Under the pieces are notes generated by a model. That model searched no databases. It saw nothing but the letters and a program-made list of their open reading frames with translations, and had not been told where the DNA came from. Positions 23,485 to 33,545 of a stretch of DNA of 64,000 bases are shown piece after piece. Origin of the DNA: Erigeron canadensis (Eukaryota; Streptophyta; Magnoliopsida; Asterales; Asteraceae). Both the position numbers and the translations under genes were made by a program. The stretch covers positions 5,456,735-5,520,734 of the forward strand of contig NC_057769.1 of NCBI RefSeq assembly GCF_010389155.1, written 5' to 3'. Position 1 is the first letter of the stretch, and the number at the start of each line of letters is the position of its first letter.

Positions 23485-23986
23485 CATTACAACAAAATGG
23501 GTTATTTGTCCACACATATTTCTTCACACTTTATTAGAAGTGTGAAGAAATATGTTAATTTATTCACAATTTAAATTGTGTAGAAAAAGTTTATATTTTA
23601 AAGTGTGAATAATTTTCAAAAATCATAATTTTTACAAACTTATAAATGTATTAATAAAATGTTAACACTTAGAAGTGTGAACATTTGTCATTGATTTTTA
23701 CACTTAGAAGTGTGAAAATTAATTTGTAACACCTAATTTTTTCACGCTCCTCTCGCATAAAGAAATTTACCGCTCCTCTCGTGTAAAGAAATTTAATGTT
23801 ACAAATTGACTTTTTACATTTCTAAATGTGAACATATAAAAATAAGTGTGAAAAAACTTAAATTTTTAAATTTTTTTCATATTTATAAATGTGAGTTCTT
23901 TATATACCTTTTTAAGTGTGGAAAAGTGAACAAATTTTTTCACCTTTTTTAAAGGTAAATGTCGACAAATGACATATTTGTTGGAG
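23485..23986. mobile_element. CACTA-like non-autonomous element rich in hairpins
   Basis: The left end 'cattacaacaaaatgggtta' and the right end (inverted) 'ctccaacaaatatgtcattt' are related terminal inverted repeats resembling CACTACAA-type CACTA ends. The interior repeats 'acacttagaagtgtgaa' palindromes at least three times, and a 24-bp phrase beginning 'cgctcctctcg' is tandemly doubled at about 23743-23792. No coding sequence. The 3-bp target duplication is not clear, so the superfamily is tentative. Confidence 0.45.
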
Positions 23987-24327
23987 TTAGTATTAAATTA
24001 GTATTTATTTAAATACAATCAAATTTTCCATATGTTTTAATTGGACTTTATATGAACTCTTTTTATTTCATAGCTAATAAGCAACATAATTTTGGATAAC
24101 ATAAATTTATTATGGATGCATTTTTTTTTAACGCCAACTTGATGCACCATAATTATCCACAATTTATTTCTTAATGACTAATTGGTTTTTTAATTATGAT
24201 GAATGCCTTATTTATATAATTAACTATTAAAGTTGACTTTTAATTTTAATGGTGGAGATTAATTTCTTGGTTTATTTTCAATGGTTTAGATCAAAACATT
24301 GTTTACTTTTTTCTCTTTGTAGTGGTA

Positions 24328-24330
<3 letters not shown>

Positions 24331-24371
<41 letters not shown>

Positions 24372-24415
24372 GAGATATCTCATGGTTCTTACCAAAAAAT
24401 AGTTATCAAAATAAG

Positions 24416-24462
<47 letters not shown>
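24331..24462. repeat. Two (AT)n microsatellites
   Basis: (AT)n at 24331-24367 and 24422-24462, separated by about 55 bp of unique sequence. Confidence 0.8.
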
Positions 24463-24468
<6 letters not shown>

Positions 24469-24553
24469 TCTAACCTGGTCAACGACCGGGTATAGATCTA
24501 GTTATATTTGTTGTTAAAACAATTTGCGAACCAAATACACCCTAAGACTCTAA

Positions 24554-24876
24554 GAGGGTGTTTGGTAGGAGAGAATCATAGATAATGGAAATGGTGAGAA
24601 AGAGAATAAGTATTTGAAAAGAGAATGGATTCCGTTGTTTGGTACCCATAGAGAATGAATATATATAAAAAAAATTAAAATTTTAAATAATAATACATTT
24701 ATTACATATAACATCTTAAAAAAAAAATTGTTTTTTTCATTCTCACTCATTCTCTACAATTTGTAGAGAATGGAATTGATTCTCTTTTCTCATTCCCTTT
24801 CTTCGTCGCAAACAAACAAAGGAAGTCTTTCCCATTCCCTTTCTCACATTTCCATTCCATCATACCAAACACCCCC
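24554..24876. mobile_element. Harbinger/Tourist-like MITE
   Basis: A 323-bp element with ends 'gagggtgtttggta' and 'taccaaacaccccc', flanked by TAA (24551-24553 and 24877-24879). The interior is made of 'gagaatgg/ccattctc' phrases. A different Harbinger-type end ('aaccaaatacaccc' then TAA) lies directly upstream at 24532-24548, suggesting insertion next to an older relic. Confidence 0.75.
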
Positions 24877-24879
24877 TAA

Positions 24880-25346
24880 GAGTTTACTTCTTACGGAGAT
24901 AATATTGTGATGGTTTTTTTTTTTTTTTTTTTTTTTTCATTTTTCAATTTTGAGATTATATTGTGGCGGTTTATTCCCTTTTCTAATTAGGAGTACTTCA
25001 TCGGTCTTAAAAATTTGTTTGTAGAAGAATGATAAGTGTCATTAAAGGAAAAGGATTATGGAGGACAAAACAGTTGAGGGCGTAAAGGTTTCCACATGGG
25101 GAACCACTCATTATGATAGCAATCAAGTGCATATGTCATGCATCCATTTTAACCGCTATCGGGACCTCTTTTACTTTTCCCTTTCTTTTTCTTTCTTGCC
25201 GACTATTGATGAAATTACTATTACTAATACTAATTACATTAATGATGTATTTATCAGTTTATTGAAGTTAATTTAAATCAAACTTAGCGCATTAATCTTA
25301 AATTCAAGAACAAGAATCGTTACTAGCTCGAACTCAACTTAAGTTC
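24880..25346. other. Intergenic, no gene seen
   Basis: A poly-T run at about 24915-24938, then AT-rich DNA. The open frame at 25058-25276 has no domain. Confidence 0.4.
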
Positions 25347-25354
25347 ATTACATC

Positions 25355-26039
25355 CAGAGACGAAGCTAAAATTTTTTTAAGAGGGGACAATTTTAAAAGT
25401 TGTTTGTTATACTTATAAGAGTCGTATCCAATAATGTAAAAAAATAAACCTTAACTCGAGAATAGAGAATGAACCCTCAAAAGAATTTTGTACCCCACAC
25501 CGAATGTAACGTTCATATTTAAAAGTACCTTTTTTTTTAATAAATAAAAATCACATGTGTCGGACTAGATCTTATTATATGAAAACGTATCCAATCATAA
25601 TGCAAAAAACCAAAAAATATATTTTTATGAAATAATTAGCTTGTATTATATACTTCCTACATAACGATTATGATTGTTATAAGTTGTTGTTTGTGATAAA
25701 AATATATAATAGTTTTAACGAAAATAGTTTTTTTACCGCTAACTACATTATTTATGTACTACAAATATATACCCAAACAAAAAAAAAACTTTTTCTTCAA
25801 CCTTTTGTTCCTTCTTTCTATTAAAAATCAAAATTAACACAAGGTTTTTATTGTTCCAATGGAGAGATGTATCTCAAAATTAATGTTTCGGTAACCAATG
25901 ATTTCAAAAGAATAAACTTATGATAACAATGGTAACATTTTTATGTATTTCTTATTTATTTTAAAAATATTACAAATATATCATTTAAATTTTAAAAAAT
26001 TACATTGTACCAAAATAGGAGTGAGTGACGTTGTCCCTG
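25355..26039. mobile_element. Non-autonomous hAT element, copy 1
   Basis: A 685-bp element flanked by the perfect 8-bp duplication attacatc (25347-25354 and 26040-26047). Ends are 'cagagacg' and 'gttgtccctg' (short inverted repeat CAGRGAC). Eight-base duplications and short TIRs are the hAT signature. The interior is non-coding. The copy at 33546-35929 is homologous over its whole length, apart from a Helitron insertion. Confidence 0.78.
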
Positions 26040-26047
26040 ATTACATC

Positions 26048-26193
26048 TATGTTGTGCCTTCGAGCAGTTTAGTTGGGGGTTTTTAATCTCCTACTAGGTA
26101 TTGGAGGTGGGGAGGCTCTCTAGTGCGGACTCGGTTATGCCAATGTATGCTAGACCTTCCGCTTCAAGTAATCCACACCTTTCAAAAAAAAAA
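26048..26193 (+). mobile_element. 5'-truncated SINE
   Basis: The phrases 'gcagtttagttgggggttt', 'gaggctctctagtgcggac' and 'atccacacctttcaaaaaaa' match, in reverse orientation, the 3' parts of the SINEs at 48179-48480 and 38997-39326. It ends in a short poly(A). The tRNA-like head is missing. Confidence 0.65.
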
Positions 26194-26841
26194 GTTCATT
26201 ACAACCAAACATAATTGTAACCTTGTGTTAAAATTGAAACTCCTAAATATAACATGAACCGTACATCTCACATCTCTCATACTTTGCCTTTTAACAAGTA
26301 TTGTTGTTGATTTCAATGAACATGTGCCGAGTTCTTTGGACTCTCTCAATATAGAGCATAAATCTTTCCTAAGTTAAGCTTAGAATGTGCATGAATAAGA
26401 TTAGTTATGCTATTAGGTCAAGTTAGAGCTCATCTCAACTTGTTTGGATGATGATATGGACGAGAGAGGGTGAAAGATCATCTTCTTGTCGCCCTAATTC
26501 AATGGGGCTCAAAACCAAAACAATTCGTTTTCTAAAAACTTGAAACAAAAGATCATTCTATGTTTATAACCTGGGTATTAATTATATCCTCACAACATCT
26601 TTTAACCATATACTATATATAGTAAATTATCTAAATTTGTTGTATGTGACTAAAAAGTTTTGTAATGTCATTTTTCTTAATTATAGCTTTCGAGTTAAAA
26701 TGAAGGGTTTGTGGTCAAAAAAATAGGCTATTAATTGAACTTATTGAGTAGAAGGGGTAATATTTTCACTAATATAAGCATAATTATTGTTGTTCTAAAA
26801 TAAATAAATAAATAAAAATAGGGTGTAAAGAAAGTGAAGCC
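26194..26841. other. Intergenic, no gene seen
   Basis: No coding signal. 26757-26790 (tattttcactaatataagcat) resembles the target-site region at 32863-32885. Confidence 0.4.
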
Positions 26842-26849
26842 CTTATAAG

Positions 26850-27768
26850 TAGAGGTGAACAAAAAAACCGGTTAACCTAACCGATAATCGAAACCGGTTA
26901 AGAACCGATAAGGTACTAATCGTTTAATGGTTATTAATAACCTCCGGTTAGTGATCGATTAGGACTTTCCAAACACAAACCGATTAATAACCGGTTAACC
27001 TAAAACCGGTTAAAAAAGATAAACTTAAACCGGTTAACCGGTTATATTATATGTATATATATATATATATATAAATATATATAATTTTACTTAATATAAT
27101 TCTATCTTCTCACACAGACATGCACACAAAGAGCCGACCATTCCTAAATCGAATACAAACCTAACCCTAATCGATCCTTAATCAGACCTTTTCTTTATTC
27201 AATCGATCCTAACCCTTTTCTTCATTCATAATCTATCTTAAAATCCCTATTGATCTTAACCCTTTTCTTCATTCAATCGATCTTAAAATCCCTATATCGA
27301 TCTTAAAATCCCTAATGTTTATGTTTTTGTTGGTTTATGAACAATCTCTGCTACTGTGTTTATGTTTCTGTTGGTTTTAAAAAAACATGTGACTGACTTT
27401 ATGTTTTTGTTGGTATTATGTTTCTGGTTTGTAATACTGCTCTTCTTGTTATGCTTCTGAAATATTCGGGTTTCTAGTTTCTGTTTTTGTTCAGCCTATT
27501 CTTGTATGTTGTAAATCGTGTTCTTCTTTTCTGTTGAAATGTGATTCTTGGTCCTTCAGTTAATTAAAACCGGTAATAAGTTAACCTATTTCGGTTAACC
27601 GGTTAATAAAAACCAAAATCGATTAAGGCGGCTAAGGTTTTTACATGTCGTAAACGGTTATTAACCGATTTAGGTTAACTGAAATCGATTAATTTTTTTT
27701 CTAAAAAAAACCGGTTACGGTTATTACTAAAAATTAACCTAACCGATTAACCTATATTTGCACCTCTA
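26850..27768. mobile_element. Non-autonomous hAT element with ACCGGTTA sub-terminal repeats
   Basis: A 919-bp element flanked by the perfect 8-bp duplication cttataag (26842-26849 and 27769-27776). Terminal inverted repeat TAGAGGTG / CACCTCTA. Both ends carry dense copies of 'aaccggttaacc'-type motifs, as hAT elements often have for transposase binding. The interior includes 'ctaaccctaatcgatcctt' phrases and T-rich DNA. No transposase frame. Confidence 0.8.
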
Positions 27769-27804
27769 CTTATAAGCATAATTGAACATGTATCGAGTAA
27801 AACA

Positions 27805-28019
27805 TGTTAAAACAAGAAGTTATTTTGGATCAGAACGAATTGTCATCATTTCCATGATTAAGAGATCGTGTCTTTGGCAGAAAGCCAAGGATCAATATGC
27901 AATCAATTGTGATTCATATTTCCATAATTAAGCCGTAAAATTCATGTATAAATAGAGGATAGGTTCTTTGTATCATAATTATCAAAAATCAATACAATTG
28001 TATTCTCTATATCTTGTCA
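27805..28019 (+). repeat. 5' LTR of the Copia element
   Basis: Starts TGTTAAAAC and ends TTGTCA. It contains a TATA-like 'tataaatag' at about 27948 and is 215 bp, as the 3' LTR. Differences from the 3' LTR: one C/T and three G/T sites. Confidence 0.93.
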
Positions 28020-28032
28020 TGGTATCAGAGCC
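28020..28032 (+). promoter_or_regulatory. Primer binding site
   Basis: TGGTATCAGAGCC directly follows the 5' LTR and matches the complement of the 3' end of initiator methionine tRNA, the usual primer of plant Copia elements. Confidence 0.88.
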
Positions 28033-28095
28033 TCAAATTGGGGCCTCATCATTTACCGATTAAACCATATCACCTAAATCAGAATCACAGCCACC

Positions 28096-31000
28096 ATGGC
28101 AGACGGTGCCGGCGGCTCTAATCCCGACTTGGCATTACAGTTGGCCACGTTCTTACAAAACACAACAAATCAACAATCCCAAAACCCTAAATTGTCTGAT
28201 AATCTTCAGATTAATTTGAAATTAAACAGTTCTAACTATGCCCTATGGACTCGAATGATTCGGGTAGCCATAGGCGGCAGATCAAAAAATATATTATCAC
28301 ATTTAACCGACAACCCACCTGAAAAATTAACATCAGAAAAATATGAGTTATGGGAACAAGAAGACCTGATTGTGTTCTCATGGCTCATTCAAAATATCGA
28401 ACCAACATTAGCCGGAAACCTTACCGAATTCGCCACTGCTAAAGAATTGTGGGACGCATTAGCGGTCACTTACAGTAGTGGCAAAGATAAACTCCAGACT
28501 TTTAATCTTCATGTCAAAGCCAATGAACTCAAACAAGCCAACAAAACCCTTGAAGAATTCTGGATATCACTACAAGGAGTATGGGGCGAAATCGATCGAA
28601 TCGACCCCAACCCAATGAAGTGTCCAGATGATATCAAAGTCTATTCCAAGATTAGATCCGATCAAAAACTATTCCAGTTTTTGAATGGGTTGGATCGAAA
28701 ATTTGAACCAATCAACCGAGAAATCCTTCGGGTTGACCCGCTTCCCACCATCGAGGCAGCATATGCCATGGTTCGTAAGGAAGCCGCTCACCAACTAATA
28801 ATAGGAGCAACTGTCAACGAAACCCAAGGTGTTGCTTCCGGCCTTGTCACCGGAGAACTTACCGGTGGCGGCGGTTTTGTATCAAAAAGCACCCGCCGGT
28901 ACGACGACAAGAAGAAAAGAAATCAAGATGATAAATCTCATCTCAAGTGTGATGAGTGTGGCATGTCAAGGCACACAAAAGATCAGTGCTTTGAAATCGT
29001 TGGATACCCCGATTGGTGGATCGGACCAAAAAAGGTCAAGCCTAGCAAGGACAAGACCACCGCTCCTACCGCCGTAGGTTCCAAAGACGGGAGCAGTGGC
29101 CGGAGATGAGATGGCTTCGGTGGAGTAGCAACGGCGACTAGATCAAAAAAGGAAGAGGAAGGGTTTTCAGTCGTGGAAGGTACAGAGGAAAAAAGGAAAT
29201 ATAATCTCCACAAAGCTCTTTCCTTTAATAAAAAGTTAAATATATATAAACCTAATTCTTTTTTGAACCCACATATGGATCGGTCGATGGATTTTGGGCC
29301 TAATTCGCTTAATGGGCCAGTTGTCTCCTTTTTATGTAACCCATTGCAGTTTAATGGATCGGCCCACAGTGTCCATGGAAAGGGTGAATCATCAAATGGA
29401 GATTGGATATTTGATTGCGGAGTGACATATACGATGACATATGAGTTATCTGATTTTTCGGAAACTGCGAAGCCTCGGAAAACACACATTGAAGCTGCAA
29501 ATAAAGGGAAAATGGATGTAAAAACTGGAGAGACAATTAAAATCTCTCCCGACATTAAACTGTCTAATTGTCTTTATGTTCCTTCATTGTCACATAAACT
29601 TTTATCTATAAGCCATGTGACAAAAGAACTAAATTGCTCAGTTCTCATGCATCCAAGTTTTTGTCTTTTACAGGATATCAGGACGGGGCGGATTATTGGG
29701 CGTGGCACTGAGAGAGGGGGACTGTACTATGTTGATGAAGTCAATTCAAGTGGAAATGCGATGCTTGCTCATGGAACAAAGGAAAGAGAAGCATGGTTGT
29801 GGCATAGAAGACTGGGGCATCCGTCAGTTAGTTATTTACATACTTTGTTCCCTGCACTTTTTCCGTTAAATAAACCAATTTCTTGTGAAACTTGCATTCT
29901 AGCTAAAAGCCATAGACAAACCTATAAACCTAGCAACACTAGAGTCCAAGTTCCATTTTCTCTAATTCACTCTGATGTGTGGGGTCCTGCCCCTGTTCTT
30001 GGTGGCCAAAAGTTTCGGTATTATGTAATCTTTATTGATGATTGCACTCGTATGACTTGGATTTATTTTTTGAAAAATAAGGATGAAGTATATGATAGAT
30101 TCACTGTTTTTTATGCTATGATTCAAACTCAATTTCAACAGTCAATAAAAGTTGTGAGATCTGATAATGGTGGGGAGTATATCAATTCACAGATGAACCA
30201 ATTTTTTCAGTCAAAAGGAATTGTCCATCAAACCACGTGTCCTCACACTCTAGAACAAAATGGTGTTGCTGAAAGAAAAAATAGACTTTTATTAGAAATG
30301 ACTAGAGCTTTAATAATTGAATCTTGTGTTCCCAAATCTTTCTAGCCTGAAGCTGTGTCCACTGCCACCTATCTGATTAACAGACTTCCAACAAAAATCC
30401 TGAAAATGGAAACACCCCTTCAAACCCTCAATAGATATCATTCACTTCCATCAACACTTACTCTTCCACCTAAGGTGTTTGGATGTACTGTCTTTGTACA
30501 TGTTCCGAAGTTATATCGGGACAAACTTGATCCATGTGCTGAGAAGTGTGTTTTTGTGGGATATGGGGTGACCCAAAAAGGGTATAGGTGTTATAACCCA
30601 AAGACTCGACACATGTTCACTACAATGAACTGTGACTTTCTTGAAACAAAGTACTTCTATTCTCAGCCATCCAGTAGTGAGGGGGAGGAACAGTATGACA
30701 CACTGAATTGGCTAGGATATTCTTCAACCAGTCCTCCTGAAGAACAATCCTGTCAGGACAAACAAAACAGTGCCACCGAAAATATGAGTCCGAATCTGAT
30801 ATCCGAGGTACGTAATTCTTCACCAGATGTTACTCCTAAAACTGCTATACCAGATCCCATAAATGAAAGTGTGCAGGAAAATGAGGAACAGGCTGGTACG
30901 GAGATTTCAGAAGAGGTCCAAGTTCCGGAAAAATATGTGCTACCAGCAAGGTCAACCAGAGGAATTCCTGTGAAACGATTTTCTCTAGAAAAATTCCCCA

Positions 31001-32580
31001 GAAATTCAAAGTATCCTATGGCCCAAATAGCAAAAGGATATCTGTCTGAAGAAGCAAAGGCATTCACAGCAAAACTATACTCAGAGGAGATTCCATCAAA
31101 TGTAGAGCAAGCTTTGAAAATTACAGAATGGAAGGATGCTATGGAAGTTGAAATGGTTGCACTGAAAAAAAATGAAACATGGGATAAGTGTACTCTTCCA
31201 CAAGGCAAGAACCCAGTCAGATGTCGGTGGATCTATACAGTAAAACATAGACCAAACGGAGAAATAGAAAGATATAAAGCTCGATTGGTTGCCAAAGGGT
31301 ATACTCAAACATATGGGATTGACTACTCTGAAACGTTCTCTCTAGTTGCAAAGTTAGATACAATAAGAGTTCTATTTTCTGTAGCAGTTAATCAAGGATG
31401 GCCACTTCATCAGTTTGATGTAAAAAATGCCTTCTCACATGGAGAACTAAAAAAGGAAGTATATATGGATCCTCCGCCCGGTTTTTCTCAAGATTTTAAG
31501 AAAGGAGAAGTTTGTAAGTTAAAGAAGTCCTTGTATGGGCTAAAGTAGTCACCCAGAGCGTGGTTTGGCAGGTTTACTCTAGCAATGAAAAAGTATGGGT
31601 ATATCCAAAGTAATTCTGACCACACTTTGTTTCTCAGTCGTAAAGGAGATCGTATAACGTGTCTGATTATATACGTTGATGACATGATTATCACTGGGAA
31701 TGATGAAAGTGAAATTAAGAAGCTTAAAGAAAGTTTGTATGCAGAATTCGAAATGAAAGATTTAGGAGATCTGAGATATTTTCTTGGAATTGAAGATTCA
31801 AGAACACAACAAGGGATCTTCATTTGTCAGAAGAAGTATATCTTGGATTTTTTAGCAAAAATTGGAATGATCGATTGTAAGCCAACAAATACACCCATGG
31901 TTATCAATCAAAAGTTATTTATGAAGTTAGATGGTAAACTTGCTGATAAAAACAGGTACCAACGAATGGTAGAAAAGCTAATTTATCTAGCCCATACTCG
32001 TCCAGATATAGCATATGCTGTTGGAGTAGTAAGTCAGTTCATGCACCAACCTCAAGAAGAACATATGGATGCAGTCTTAAGGATTATCAGATACCTTAAG
32101 GGAACTGCTGATCATGGAGTTTTGTTTAAAGCAAACAGTCATCTAAATATTCAGATATATACAGATGCTGACTGGGCTGGAGATAAAGGCAACCGAAGAT
32201 CGACGTCAGGATATTTCTCTATGATAGGAGGTAATCTGGTTACATGGAAAAGTAAGAAGCAAAAGGTGGTCTCTTTGTCAAGTGCTGAAGCTGAATTCCG
32301 AGGAATAGCTAAAGGCTTAGCAGAAGCATTATGGCTGAAAAAACTTGTAACAGAGTTAGGTTTCGCCCCCAAAGAAAGTATTAAAATCATGAGCGACAAT
32401 GAAGCAGCTATCCAAATCTCAGAGAATCCGGTTCAGCACGATAGAACTAAGCATGTGGAGGTCGATCGTCACTTTATCAAAGAAAAGCTCGAAAGTGGTA
32501 TTATTAAATTACCCTTTGTGAAATCTGAAGATCAACTGGCAGATATCCTTACCAAAGCATTAGGAACAACTGTTTTTTAG
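28096..32580 (+). pseudogene. Broken gag-pol reading frame of the Copia element
   Basis: All parts are in the same frame. 28096-29106 is gag (capsid-like part and a CX2CX4HX4C zinc knuckle, CDECGMSRHTKDQC). Protease follows with an altered active-site region (DCGVTY around 29418). Integrase shows WHRRLGHP, CETC, then HSDVWGP and RSDNGGEY. Reverse transcriptase runs from [12 protein letters not shown] to YVDDMIITGN. RNase H shows YTDADWAGD and LSSAEAEFRG. In-frame stops occur at 29107-29109 (TGA), 30343-30345 (TAG) and 31546-31548 (TAG); the frame ends at a TAG at 32578-32580, beyond which recognisable sequence continues for a few residues. No frameshift was seen. The element cannot make a full polyprotein. 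Confidence 0.9.
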
Positions 32581-32626
32581 AAATGCTTAAGCAAGTTGAA
32601 TTTTGGAAAATTCCATAATTCAACTT

Positions 32627-32635
32627 GAGGAGGAG
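32627..32635 (+). promoter_or_regulatory. Polypurine tract
   Basis: GAGGAGGAG directly before the 3' LTR; the normal start point of plus-strand DNA synthesis. Confidence 0.85.
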
Positions 32636-32850
32636 TGTTAAAACAAGAAGTTATTTTGGATCAGAACGAATCGTCATCATTTCCATGATTAAGAGATCGT
32701 GTCTTTGGCAGAAAGCCAAGGATCAATATGCAATCAATTGTGATTCATATTTCCATAATTAATCCGTAAAATTCATGTATAAATAGATGATAGGTTCTTT
32801 GTATCATAATTATCAAAAATCAATACAATTTTATTCTCTATATCTTGTCA
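32636..32850 (+). repeat. 3' LTR of the Copia element
   Basis: 215 bp, TGTTAAAAC to TTGTCA, about 98 percent identical to the 5' LTR. Confidence 0.93.
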
Positions 32851-33545
32851 AAAGTACTATATTTTCACTAATGAGCATCATTGAACTTGTATATATTTAG
32901 TAAAAGTAATATATATTTCTTGGCAGTAGCTTAAAATAAAAGATGGAAAACCATATGGTTGTGTACTTGTGTTTTCTTATCAGTTCAATATATGATATAA
33001 TCAATCTGGTTCTAAACAGAAACAAATTGATAGGGTTTCACTTCAATTCCATCATATGTTTCGCTAGCAGTTTAGTCCCACCTTTTGAAATTCCTTATAA
33101 ATCTTGCATCAAAATTGGTAAATTCCATTACTGGAATAACTTCCATCATGCTCTAAGTACAAAAAAATATTATGAAGTGATTTACCAAGTAAAACTTTTA
33201 TAGCCCTCTTAAAAGTATGCATTATGGAGCAAAAAGTCCCACCCACCACCATTATCATCAAAAGAATGCGATGATCAATAACATGGAATTGGACCATGAG
33301 ACTTTTATCATAATAAACCTCTTTAAACCTTGAGGTTGATGTCTTAACTTAATATCAAATACAATATAGGCATTGTTGGAAAAGAGTCACCTCATGACAA
33401 ACTTGTTTTAAACAACATCGATCAGGACTAAAAAGTTGAAACTAGGTTCAAAAGCGTAATCTAGTTCTCAATAGCGACATTCATATGCTTGAAATGGATT
33501 GGTTAGATACGTTGAGTAACATGATGTTTCGGTGTGGGTTAAAAA
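32851..33545. other. Intergenic, no gene seen
   Basis: 32860-32915 resembles the sequence just left of the element (agcat.attgaac.tgtat...agtaaaa), indicating a short duplication around the Copia target. No coding signal. Confidence 0.4.

Larger units (their letters stand above)
21985..24501. mobile_element. Nest of Helitron-like elements in opposite orientations
   Basis: 24475-24501 has a Helitron 3' end on the plus strand: an imperfect hairpin (cctggtcaacgaccggg), then 'tatagatCTAG', then T. 22564-22590 carries the same end inverted (tagatctatacccggtcg). 22009-22125 and 24228-24332 are inverted copies of each other ('atggctaccac' / 'gtggtagccat' at the outer sides), as expected if two related elements lie head to head. 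22600-23440 is filled with degenerate 'aacccatttgaccc' phrases typical of sub-terminal repeats of hAT-like DNA. The exact order of insertion is not resolved. No Rep/helicase or transposase reading frame is present. Confidence 0.45.
27805..32850 (+). mobile_element. Ty1/Copia LTR retrotransposon, structurally complete
   Basis: A 5046-bp element: 5' LTR, primer binding site, gag-pol region in one frame, polypurine tract and 3' LTR, with domain order protease, integrase, reverse transcriptase, RNase H, which defines Copia. LTRs are 215 bp each and differ at four positions by my count (about 1.9 percent), so insertion was fairly recent. The coding region is interrupted by stops. The expected 5-bp target duplication is not intact (aaaca on the left, aaagt on the right). 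Confidence 0.93.

Noticed and set aside
24532..24548. Possible second Harbinger MITE upstream of 24554
   Set aside because: Only one end is visible; no matching opposite end was found within a reasonable distance.
29173..29555. Minus-strand frames opposite the Copia gag-pol region
   Set aside because: Antisense shadows of the retrotransposon coding frame.
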